Of a stretch of 64,000 nucleotides of DNA, positions 54,204 to 64,000 are shown piece by piece. The notes beneath the pieces are model-generated. The model made no database searches, was not told the origin of the DNA, and was given only the letters and a program-made list of their open reading frames with translations. Numbering within the stretch: position 1 is the stretch's first letter; every line of letters begins with the position of its first letter. Origin of the DNA: Hydra vulgaris (taxonomy: Eukaryota; Cnidaria; Hydrozoa; Anthoathecata; Hydridae). The stretch spans positions 74,061,501 to 74,125,500 of the forward strand of contig NC_088931.1 of assembly GCF_038396675.1 (NCBI RefSeq), written 5' to 3'. Position numbers and translations under genes: made by a program.

Positions 54204-56705
54204 ATGACATTGAAACATTTTATAACTAATTCCTACAGCAAGGAGATATATAATTCGACAGTAAAACTTCAAGAACAAAAAATTAGAAATGCAATATCAA
54301 AAAACCAATTAATCTTTCTTCAAAGGTGCGTTTCCAATCATATAATTCCACCATCATTAAAAGTAAGATCACCAATTAAATCGAAAAAAGCAGAAAATAT
54401 TACTAAACAATATCAAAGAAATTTATTGATACACGCCCGAAACGAAGCAAAATATAGATTTTTTACAAGTAAGAATGTTATAAAAAATATTTGTTATAAT
54501 TTAGAAAAAATTTTGACACCTAATCACTATAAAATTATTGAAAATGTTACTGAAAAATCAAAAAACCATCATTATAAAATTACAAAGAAACATTTAAAAG
54601 ATAAGTTTGAAAAACTTTATAAAATGACTTACAATAAACAAAAACAATCAAACGGATTGAATAAAAATATAGTTAAATCTGGAATCTTAAATTTATCGCA
54701 AACTCGGTTAGACACCTCCACAATAAATCTCCTAAATCTTGGACCAAATTTTGCACCGTCGTTTAAAAAGTTGCCTTATATGGAAATTTTAACGCCGATC
54801 GAATCTTTTGCTTTACATTTAGAAAAAAAGAGTAAAAAATCTGATGCAGAAAAGATTCGACAAAACGTGAGTAAAATTCTTATTAAAAATATCAAACATA
54901 GATTACCCGATAATTTATCAAAAGAACAAAGATTATCTTTAAATAATTTGAAGAAAAAAATGAATGGTTTAGCAGTTTATCCATTTGATAAAGGAACAGG
55001 ATTTGTACTTATAAACGAAGAGGACGCATTTTATAAATTGGAAGAGGAAATTAAACACTCAGTAACTATCAACTATGACCCGACTCAAACCCTTATGACT
55101 AAATTCCAGAAACTATTATGCAGGTTACGAAAACAAAAAAAGTTAGATAACAAGACTTATTTTCAAATGTACCCTTCTGACTGCGTACCTCCACGTTTAT
55201 ATGGGGTCATAAAAGCTCACAAGCCAGAAAAGAACTATCCAATGCGGCCAGTCGTTTCTACTATAGGTACCCCACCATATGGATCATCAGAACATCTTGT
55301 AAAAATTATACAACCAACCTTAAACAAAAACAAAACAAGATTATTAAACTCCTCCTCGTTTGTCAACGAAGCAAAATCTTGGTTAATTGATCCAAGTGAA
55401 ATTCAAGTTTCTTTTGATGTGGTGGCGTTATATCCCTCCATTCCAATTGACAGAGCAATTCCTGTGATTATCGATATTTTAAACAACGATATTGATAATC
55501 TTAAAAAAAGAACCAAACTAACTCTTAGTGATATACATGAAATGATCGAACTCTGCCTTAACCAATGTTATTTTTTATACAAAAATGAGATAAGATCTAT
55601 ACCGAATTCGGGACCTATAGGTTTGTCCTTAATGGTCGTAGTTGCCGAAGCGTTTTTACAGCATTTGGAAGCAAAAGCTCTTATTATTGCTGAGGTTGGT
55701 CAATTTTCGCCAAAGACTTACAGAAGGTATGTAGATGACAGTCATGCAAGGTTCGACTCAATACAAAATCATGATAAGTTTCTGGAGTTGTTAAATGAAC
55801 AAGATCCAACAATAAAATATACTTCAGAAAAAGAAAACAATAAAAAGGAATTAAACTTCTTGGATATAACTGTAACCAATACTAATAACTCATACTATAA
55901 CTTCAAAATCCATAGAAAGTCGGCTATCACTAATATACAAATAAAACCTACATCAAACGTTAATCCAAAAATAGTTATGGGTGTTTTTAAAGGTTTTTTA
56001 TCTCGTGCCGTTAAAATTTGTTCCAAAAAATATCTTGATGATGAAATACAGTTTTTAATAAATATGTTTGCAGAAAATGGACACGATAGATTAAAGCTTG
56101 AAACAACTGCTAAGAACTATATTCAGAAAAGAATCAACCTTTCTAAAATAAATTATAATAAAACAGAAACATTTAAATATACAGTTAAACTTCCATGGCT
56201 CCCAAGAATAGGTCCAAAACTAAGAAAAGAACTTAAACCTTACAACGTCAGAATAATATTTACTACACCACCTACGTTAAAAAACATCTTATGCAACAAC
56301 AAGTCTAAGTTAATTCCAAATAGCAATCCCGGTGTCTACAAACTCACATGCTCTTGTGGCAGTATATACATAGGCGAAACAAAAAAGAAGATTTTAACGA
56401 GATGCATTGAACATCAAAAAAACTATTTAAAAGGTAAATGGGATGCATCTGGTGCAACCGAACATGGTCGAGAATGTAATGGCATGTTTGATTGGTCAAA
56501 TCCGAAAACTCTAGCAATAAAATCAGAGTACGATCAACGCAAAGTTAGAGAATCACTTGAAATTAATTACGCCTCAACATACCAAGAAATAAAAAATGCT
56601 CCAATACTTCTGAACCGTGACAATGGCATTAAAATTTCTACAAACAGTTGGAGACCTCTGTTTCAAAAAATTATCCAAAAAAAGGAGTCAAATAATATTT
56701 GCTAG
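54204..56705 (+). CDS. Penelope-like RT plus GIY-YIG endonuclease, unit P3
   Basis: Intact 833-residue copy, identical to P2, M1 and M2. It is the last intact unit before the array begins to accumulate small length changes to the right. Confidence 0.93.
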   Translation: MTLKHFITNSYSKEIYNSTVKLQEQKIRNAISKNQLIFLQRCVSNHIIPPSLKVRSPIKSKKAENITKQYQRNLLIHARNEAKYRFFTSKNVIKNICYNLEKILTPNHYKIIENVTEKSKNHHYKITKKHLKDKFEKLYKMTYNKQKQSNGLNKNIVKSGILNLSQTRLDTSTINLLNLGPNFAPSFKKLPYMEILTPIESFALHLEKKSKKSDAEKIRQNVSKILIKNIKHRLPDNLSKEQRLSLNNLKKKMNGLAVYPFDKGTGFVLINEEDAFYKLEEEIKHSVTINYDPTQTLMTKFQKLLCRLRKQKKLDNKTYFQMYPSDCVPPRLYGVIKAHKPEKNYPMRPVVSTIGTPPYGSSEHLVKIIQPTLNKNKTRLLNSSSFVNEAKSWLIDPSEIQVSFDVVALYPSIPIDRAIPVIIDILNNDIDNLKKRTKLTLSDIHEMIELCLNQCYFLYKNEIRSIPNSGPIGLSLMVVVAEAFLQHLEAKALIIAEVGQFSPKTYRRYVDDSHARFDSIQNHDKFLELLNEQDPTIKYTSEKENNKKELNFLDITVTNTNNSYYNFKIHRKSAITNIQIKPTSNVNPKIVMGVFKGFLSRAVKICSKKYLDDEIQFLINMFAENGHDRLKLETTAKNYIQKRINLSKINYNKTETFKYTVKLPWLPRIGPKLRKELKPYNVRIIFTTPPTLKNILCNNKSKLIPNSNPGVYKLTCSCGSIYIGETKKKILTRCIEHQKNYLKGKWDASGATEHGRECNGMFDWSNPKTLAIKSEYDQRKVRESLEINYASTYQEIKNAPILLNRDNGIKISTNSWRPLFQKIIQKKESNNIC

Positions 56706-56771
56706 TTTTATATTTACGTTATTATGTAATCATTTATGGCTTCTTTTTAATGTCTTCTTTGACGTTTTTAA

Positions 56772-56847
56772 GTAATATTTGTAACGGTTTTTTGTATTAT
56801 ATTTTACGTCTGATGACGATCTGTGCAAAAGCAGATCGAAATATTAC
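56772..56847 (+). ncRNA. Hammerhead-ribozyme-like motif, linker P3/P4
   Basis: Identical core; CTGATGA at 56,810-56,816. The TA run further on in this linker differs slightly (TATATATTATATATTC). Confidence 0.6.
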
Positions 56848-56930
56848 GAAGAATAAATTTAGTTTGTACGCAGCTGTTTTTTATGCTTTATATTCAAAAA
56901 TATATATTATATATTCACGTACAACAAGAT

Positions 56931-59434
56931 ATGACATTGAAACATTTTATAACTAATTCCTACAGCAAGGAGATATATAATTCGACAGTAAAACTTCAAG
57001 AACAAAAAATTAGAAATGCAATATCAAAAAACCAATTAATCTTTCTTCAAAGGTGCGTTTCCAATCATATAATTCCTCCACCATCATTAAAAGTAAGATC
57101 ACCAATTAAATCGAAAAAAGCAGAAAATATTACTAAACAATATCAAAGAAATTTATTGATACACGCCCGAAACGAAGCAAAATATAGATTTTTTACAAGT
57201 AAGAATGTTATAAAAAATATTTGTTATAATTTAGAAAAAATTTTGACACCTAATCACTATAAAATTATTGAAAATGTTACTGAAAAATCAAAAAACCATC
57301 ATTATAAAATTACAAAGAAACATTTAAAAGATAAGTTTGAAAAACTTTATAAAATGACTTACAATAAACAAAAACAATCAAACGGATTGAATAAAAATAT
57401 AGTTAAATCTGGAATCTTAAATTTATCGCAAACTCGGTTAGACACCTCCACAATAAATCTCCTAAATCTTGGACCAAATTTTGCACCGTCGTTTAAAAAG
57501 TTGCCTTATATGGAAATTTTAACGCCGATCGAATCTTTTGCTTTACATTTAGAAAAAAAGAGTAAAAAATCTGATGCAGAAAAGATTCGACAAAACGTGA
57601 GTAAAATTCTTATTAAAAATATCAAACATAGATTACCCGATAATTTATCAAAAGAACAAAGATTATCTTTAAATAATTTGAAGAAAAAAATGAATGGTTT
57701 AGCAGTTTATCCATTTGATAAAGGAACAGGATTTGTACTTATAAACGAAGAGGACGCATTTTATAAATTGGAAGAGGAAATTAAACACTCAGTAACTATC
57801 AACTATGACCCGACTCAAACCCTTATGACTAAATTCCAGAAACTATTATGCAGGTTACGAAAACAAAAAAAGTTAGATAACAAGACTTATTTTCAAATGT
57901 ACCCTTCTGACTGCGTACCTCCACGTTTATATGGGGTCATAAAAGCTCACAAGCCAGAAAAGAACTATCCAATGCGGCCAGTCGTTTCTACTATAGGTAC
58001 CCCACCATATGGATCATCAGAACATCTTGTAAAAATTATACAACCAACCTTAAACAAAAACAAAACAAGATTATTAAACTCCTCCTCGTTTGTCAACGAA
58101 GCAAAATCTTGGTTAATTGATCCAAGTGAAATTCAAGTTTCTTTTGATGTGGTGGCGTTATATCCCTCCATTCCAATTGACAGAGCAATTCCTGTGATTA
58201 TCGATATTTTAAACAACGATATTGATAATCTTAAAAAAAGAACCAAACTAACTCTTAGTGATATACATGAAATGATCGAACTCTGCCTTAACCAATGTTA
58301 TTTTTTATACAAAAATGAGATAAGATCTATACCGAATTCGGGACCTATAGGTTTGTCCTTAATGGTCGTAGTTGCCGAAGCGTTTTTACAGCATTTGGAA
58401 GCAAAGCTCTCATTATTGCTGAGGTTGGTCAATTTTCGCCAAAGACTTACAGAAGGTATGTAGATGACAGTCATGCAAGGTTCGACTCAATACAAAATCA
58501 TGATAAGTTTCTGGAGTTGTTAAATGAACAAGATCCAACAATAAAATATACTTCAGAAAAAGAAAACAATAAAAAGGAATTCAAACTTCTTGGATATAAC
58601 TGTAACCAATACTAATAACTCATACTATAACTTCAAAATCCATAGAAAGTCGGCTATCACTAATATACAAATAAAACCTACATCAAACGTTAATCCAAAA
58701 ATAGTTATGGGTGTTTTTAAAGGTTTTTTATCTCGTGCCGTTAAAATTTGTTCCAAAAAATATCTTGATGATGAAATACAGTTTTTAATAAATATGTTTG
58801 CAGAAAATGGACACGATAGATTAAAGCTTGAAACAACTGCTAAGAACTATATTCAGAAAAGAATCAACCTTTCTAAAATAAATTATAATAAAACAGAAAC
58901 ATTTAAATATACAGTTAAACTTCCATGGCTCCCAAGAATAGGTCCAAAACTAAGAAAAGAACTTAAACCTTACAACGTCAGAATAATATTTACTACACCA
59001 CCTACGTTAAAAAACATCTTATGCAACAACAAGTCTAATTTAATTCCAAATAGCAATCCCGGTGTCTACAAACTCACATGCTCTTGTGGCAGTATATACA
59101 TAGGCGAAACAAAAAAGAAGATTTTAACGAGATGCATTGAACATCAAAAAAACTATTTAAAAGGTAAATGGGATGCATCTGGTGCAACCGAACATGGTCG
59201 AGAATGTAATGGCATGTTTGATTGGTCAAATCCGAAAACTCTAGCAATAAAATCAGAGTACGATCAACGCAAAGTTAGAGAATCACTTGAAATTAATTAC
59301 GCCTCAACATACCAAGAAATAAAAATGCTCCAATACTTCTGAACCGTGACAATGGCATTAAAATTTCTACAAACAGTTGGAGACCTCTGTTTCAAAAAAT
59401 TATCCAAAAAAAGGAGTCAAATAATATTTGCTAG
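56931..59434 (+). pseudogene. Penelope-like element, unit P4, lightly damaged
   Basis: Same protein as P2 with four length changes: +3 near 57,075 (one extra proline), -1 near 58,406, +1 near 58,582 and -1 near 59,323. It also has a few substitutions (SKL to SNL near 59,037). The frame is open to 58,463 and again 58,590-59,342. All catalytic motifs are present in the DNA. The changes sit mostly in short homopolymers, so consensus errors cannot be excluded. Confidence 0.88.
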
Positions 59435-59500
59435 TTTTATATTTACGTTATTATGTAATCATTTATGGCTTCTTTTTAATGTCTTCTTTGACGTTTTTAA

Positions 59501-59576
59501 GTAATATTTGTAACGGTTTTTTGTATTATATTTTACGTCTGATGACGATCTGTGCAAAAGCAGATCGAAATATTAC
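59501..59576 (+). ncRNA. Hammerhead-ribozyme-like motif, linker P4/P5
   Basis: Identical core; CTGATGA at 59,539-59,545. Confidence 0.6.
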
Positions 59577-59660
59577 GAAGAATAAATTTAGTTTGTACGC
59601 AGCTGTTTTTTATGCTTTATATTCAAAAATATATATATATATATTCACGTACAACAAGAT

Positions 59661-62161
59661 ATGACATTGAAACATTTTATAACTAATTCCTACAGCAAGG
59701 AGATATATAATTCGACAGTAAAACTTCAAGAACAAAAAATTAGAAATGCAATATCAAAAAACCAATTAATCTTTCTTCAAAGGTGCGTTTCCAATCATAT
59801 AATTCCACCATCATTAAAAGTAAGATCACCAATTAAATCGAAAAAAGCAGAAAATATTACTAAACAATATCAAAGAAATTTATTGATACACGCCCGAAAC
59901 GAAGCAAAATATAGATTTTTTACAAGTAAGAATGTTATAAAAAATATTTGTTATAATTTAGAAAAAATTTTGACACCTAATCACTATAAAATTATTGAAA
60001 ATGTTACTGAAAAATCAAAAAACCATCATTATAAAATTACAAAGAAACATTTAAAAGATAAGTTTGAAAAACTTTATAAAATGACTTACAATAAACAAAA
60101 ACAATCAAACGGATTGAATAAAAATATAGTTAAATCTGGAATCTTAAATTTATCGCAAACTCGGTTAGACACCTCCACAATAAATCTCCTGAAATCTTGG
60201 ACCAAATTTTGCACCGTCGTTTAAAAAGTTGCCTTATATGGAAATTTTAACGCCGATCGAATCTTTTGCTTTACATTTAGAAAAAAAGAGTAAAAAATCT
60301 GATGCAGAAAAGATTCGACAAAACGTGAGTAAAATTCTTATTAAAAATATCAAACATAGATTACCCGATAATTTATCAAAAGAACAAAGATTATCTTTAA
60401 ATAATTTGAAGAAAAAATGAATGGTTTAGCAGTTTATCCATTTGATAAAGGAACAGGATTTGTACTTATAAACGAAGAGGACGCATTTTATAAATTGGAA
60501 GAGGAAATTAAACACTCAGTAACTATCAACTATGACCCGACTCAAACCCTTATGACTAAATTCCAGAAACTATTATGCAGGTTACGAAAACAAAAAAAGT
60601 TAGATAACAAGACTTATTTTCAAATGTACCCTTCTGACTGCGTACCTCCACGTTTATATGGGGTCATAAAAGCTCACAAGCCAGAAAAGAACTATCCAAT
60701 GCGGCCAGTCGTTTCTACTATAGGTACCCCACCATATGGATCATCAGAACATCTTGTAAAAATTATACAACCAACCTTAAACAAAAACAAAACAAGATTA
60801 TTAAACTCCTCCTCGTTTGTCAACGAAGCAAAATCTTGGTTAATTGATCCAAGTGAAATTCAAGTTTCTTTTGATGTGGTGGCGTTATATCCCTCCATTC
60901 CAATTGACAGAGCAATTCCTGTGATTATCGATATTTTAAACAACGATATTGATAAATCTTAAAAAAAGAACCAAACTAACTCTTAGTGATATACATGAAA
61001 TGATCGAACTCTGCCTTAACCAATGTTATTTTTTATACAAAAATGAGATAAGATCTATACCGAATTCGGGACCATAGGTTTGTCCTTAATGGTCGTAGTT
61101 GCCGAAGCGTTTTTACAGCATTTGGAAGCAAAAGCTCTTATTATTGCTGAGGTTGGTCAATTTTCGCCAAAGACTTACAGAAGGTATGTAGATGACAGTC
61201 ATGCAAGGTTCGACTCAATACAAAATCATGATAAGTTTCTGGAGTTGTTAAATGAACAAGATCCAACAATAAAATATACTTCAGAAAAAGAAAACAATAA
61301 AAAGGAATTAAACTTCTTGGATATAACTGTAACCAATACTAATAACTCATACTATAACTTCAAAATCCATAGAAAGTCGGCTATCACTAATATACAAATA
61401 AAACCTACATCAAACGTTAATCCAAAAATAGTTATGGGTGTTTTTAAAGGTTTTTTATCTCGTGCCGTTAAAATTTGTTCCAAAAAATATCTTGATGATG
61501 AAATACAGTTTTTAATAAATATGTTTGCAGAAAATGGACACGATAGATTAAAGCTTGAAACAACTGCTAAGAACTATATTCAGAAAAGAATCAACCTTTC
61601 TAAAATAAATTATAATAAAACAGAAACATTTAAATATACAGTTAAACTTCCATGGCTCCCAAGAATAGGTCCAAAACTAAGAAAAGAACTTAAACCTTAC
61701 AACGTCAGAATAATATTTACTACACCACCTACGTTAAAAAACATCTTATGCAACAACAAGTCTAAGTTAATTCCAATTAGCAATCCCGGTGTCTAGACTC
61801 ATATGCTCTCTGTGGCAGTATATACATAGGCGAAACAAAAAAGAAGATTTTAACGAGATGCATTGAACATCAAAAAAACTATTTAAAAGGTAAATGGGAT
61901 GCATCTGGTGCAACCGAACATGGTCGAGAATGTAATGGCATGTTTGATTGGTCAAATCCGAAAACTCTAGCAATAAAATCAGAGTACGATCAACGCAAAG
62001 TTAGAGAATCACTTGAAATTAATTACGCCTCAACATACCAAGAAATAAAAAATGTCTCAATACTTCTGATCAGTGACTATGGCATTAAAATTTCTACAAA
62101 CAGTTGGAGACCTCTGTTTCAAAAAATTATCCAAAAAAAGGAGTCAAATAATATTTGCTAG
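59661..62161 (+). pseudogene. Penelope-like element, unit P5, most damaged
   Basis: Length changes near 60,191 (+1), 60,415 (-1), 60,955 (+1), 61,073 (-1) and a small cluster at 61,793-61,812, plus substitutions concentrated after 61,770 (for example NVSILLISDYG in place of NAPILLNRDNG). The open blocks are 59,661-60,224, 60,417-60,962, 61,080-61,796 and 61,940-62,161. This is the outermost plus-strand unit. Confidence 0.88.
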
Positions 62162-62227
62162 TTTTATATTTACGTTATTATGTAATCATTTATGGCTTCT
62201 TTTTAATGTCTTCTTTGACGTTTTTAA

Positions 62228-62303
62228 GTAATATTTGTAACGGTTTTTTGTATTATATTTTACGTCTGATGACGATCTGTGCAAAAGCAGATCGAAATAT
62301 TAC
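62228..62303 (+). ncRNA. Hammerhead-ribozyme-like motif, right end of array
   Basis: Identical core; CTGATGA at 62,266-62,272. This linker is not followed by another ORF; it ends in (TA)n at 62,360. Confidence 0.6.
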
Positions 62304-62354
62304 GAAGAATAAATTTAGTTTGTACGCAGCTGTTTTTTATGCTTTATATTCAAA

Positions 62355-62359
<5 letters not shown>

Positions 62360-62432
<73 letters not shown>
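62360..62432. repeat. (TA)n microsatellite at the right edge of the PLE array
   Basis: Replaces the short TA run normally found at this point of the linker (compare 51,443-51,460). The boundary of the array therefore falls inside TA repeats. Confidence 0.95.
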
Positions 62433-62434
<2 letters not shown>

Positions 62435-62844
62435 ATCCTTTAGCATTTTTGGAAATTTACCAATAAAAAGTGAAGTTGTCGAAAAAAGTTGAAATAAAAA
62501 GTGAAGGTTAAATGGGTGAGAAAAAAGTTTAAAGTTTTTTAAAATATAAATGAATTTTACAACTGCTTAAAATAAATGCTTCTTGCATTTACTTTTTTTT
62601 GCAACTATTTTTATTTTAATAAAAAAAAGTCTGACCAAAAGGCTTATCTACAGCCTAAAAGCCTATAACATTTCTTTGGGATTCTAAAATGGTTTGTGCT
62701 TCAGAATATGTGTCTTATATATATCATCAGTGTATACAGTCTTGTTACTATTGGTAAATATAGCTTCAGCTTTGGCAAAATCTTGGATTCGGTACATTTT
62801 TAGATAAAAACAAAACAAACAAAAAAAAATATGTACTTTTCCAG
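62433..62844 (+). other. End of the 21-kb intron with splice acceptor
   Basis: AT-rich. An acceptor (polypyrimidine-like TACTTTTCCAG) ends at 62,844. No other feature seen. Confidence 0.55.
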
Positions 62845-62953
62845 AACATTTGGACAAAATTGCAAAGCATGCATTAACTTTCAACTGAGTGATGATGGGA
62901 AGAAACTTCAAGTTGTTAAAATGATTGAAGAACACTCTTATTGTATCACAGAG
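62845..62953 (+). pseudogene. ZSWIM1/3-like gene, exon 2
   Basis: 109 bp. With the two phase bases from exon 1 it reads RTFGQNCKACINFQLSDDG, KLQVVKMIEEHSYCITE. 'C.A.I......DG..L.V.....EH.H..S' is the FAR1/ZSWIM-type region that follows the N-terminal domain. Donor GAG|GTAATT. No lesions within this exon. Confidence 0.75.
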
Positions 62954-63028
62954 GTAATTTACTTGTAATAATTTTATAAAATAGTGATATAATGTATTAC
63001 AAAATAATTTTAAATAAATTTGTTGCAG

Positions 63029-64000
63029 GAATCATTTATGCATCTCCCACATCAGCGTCAATTGGATGGAGATGAAAAAAATTAAATGACTCATATGCTT
63101 GCTGTAAAAGCTAACAAAAAGTTGATACAGCAACATATGATGAAATCTACTAGGAAAGTTATTACACTTAAGAATTTTCCAAATATTAATCAAGCTTTTA
63201 AAAATCAGGATGATAACAATTTGACAACTCTGTTAAGTGAAATGCTTAAACAGAAGGATTCTGTGACAGAGGTTGTTATTAATGATGACAATCAACTTCA
63301 GGCATTGTATTATCAGGAAAACAAGATAATGAAGTTATTTGCATAATATCCTGAATGCATAAGAATGCAGTGGGTTGAAGGTTTAAAGAAGAAAAAGTTG
63401 AATCTAATGAACAGCACAACAAACCGTGTTGAAAATGTAAACCAGAAGTTAAAAAGTGTCATATCCAAAAACTCTGGGATGGTTACATTTTTTTTGGATT
63501 TGATTGTTATCATAAGAGTATTAGAAAATGAGCGCAGACATAGAGCCATATGTGTTTTTGATAAATCATCCACTAGTTTGATGTCCAGTTCACAGGAAGA
63601 GTATGCCGCTTTAGTAACACTTTTCGCCATGACTCACATAAATGCACAGTTGTTAGCTACAGAGAAGTTTTAATTCAGCAGGAAACTACCAGTATTTCAT
63701 GCAACTGTAGTTTTGCTACTTTAATGGGCTTGCCATGCAAACATATTTTTAGATTCCGATTGAATAGTGGAGAGAACTTATTTAAAGAGTGGCTTGTTTT
63801 AAAAAGGTAGAGATTAGATTTTTTTCAAATTTAACTGAGTCCACTGAGTATTTACAGTCAAATTTCATTAGTGTTTCATTTATTCAGCAAGATTGTAGAA
63901 AGCCTCTGTCACAACAGGCAAAATATAGAAAAGCGTTCTTGATATCTTAGAGAATTGCTGCATTGACGCACCTGGAAAGCAATTTGATATTTTGCTATTA
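63029..64000 (+). pseudogene. ZSWIM1/3-like gene, exon 3 (runs off the window)
   Basis: Acceptor TTGTTGCAG at 63,028. It reads ESFMHLPHQRQLDGDEKN, a stop, then MTHMLAVKANKKLIQQHMM, TRKVITLKNFPNI and NQLQALYYQENKIMKLFA. After a second stop comes YPECI, then directly MQWVEGLKKKKLNLMNSTTN and RVENVNQKLKSVISK. The transposase-like core expected between YPE and W.EG is missing. A SWIM zinc finger (CNCSFATLMGLPCKH, CxC..CxH) lies at 63,702-63,746 in a shifted frame. Two stops, one deletion and one shift suggest a pseudogene or decayed MULE-related copy. Confidence 0.75.

Overview
This is an A+T-rich animal (eukaryotic) window made almost entirely of transposable elements in several nested layers, with long (TA)n microsatellites and very little host coding sequence. 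The mix of CR1/Jockey-group LINEs, Transib, hAT, pogo-like and BEL/Pao elements and Penelope-like elements (PLEs) carrying GIY-YIG endonucleases fits a cnidarian such as Hydra. That assignment is an inference from composition and element content. No sequence match could be run.

Layout. 1-1,370: 3' end of a CR1-like LINE. 2,384-6,167: hAT-like element with a second LINE inside it. 6,244-18,453: an old Transib DNA transposon (RSS-like CACAGT ends, 5-bp duplication CGCTG, 1.1-kb inverted arms, decayed transposase). A CR1-like LINE (6,474-8,950), a fossil BEL/Pao element (about 10,858-14,810) and a pogo-like element (15,435-17,913) have inserted into it. 19,190-20,132: another CR1-like LINE tail. 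20,133-26,140: mostly non-coding, with exon-like fragments, a minisatellite, (TA)n tracts, a small TIR element and hairpins. 26,140-28,395: LINE with a snap-back rearrangement in its RT. 28,550-29,000: LINE ORF1 fragment. 29,170-32,955: hAT remnants, including a small hAT with perfect 8-bp duplications. 32,956-40,076: a Jockey-like LINE split by a nearly full-length CR1-like LINE (33,341-37,720).

41,576-64,000 holds a ZSWIM1/ZSWIM3-like SWIM zinc-finger gene or pseudogene on the plus strand. Exon 1 ends at 41,852, exon 2 is 62,845-62,953 and exon 3 starts at 63,029. Splice sites and reading phase agree across a 21-kb intron. That intron holds the main feature of the window: an array of eight PLE units (43,201-62,359) with a 2,728-bp period. 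Three units lie on the minus strand and five on the plus strand, joined head to head at about 50,570. Four units carry identical intact 833-residue RT plus GIY-YIG proteins. Every 226-bp linker carries a hammerhead-ribozyme-like core, so self-processed multimeric or circular RNA is a possible route to the tandem copies.

Two further signals stand out. Four CR1-like LINE copies share a 3'-UTR two-stem hairpin whose helices are kept by compensatory changes. Perfect or near-perfect fold-backs with very short loops recur across the window, and in two of them (27,758 and 41,771) the inverted copy can be seen to derive from the adjacent coding sequence, as expected for template switching.
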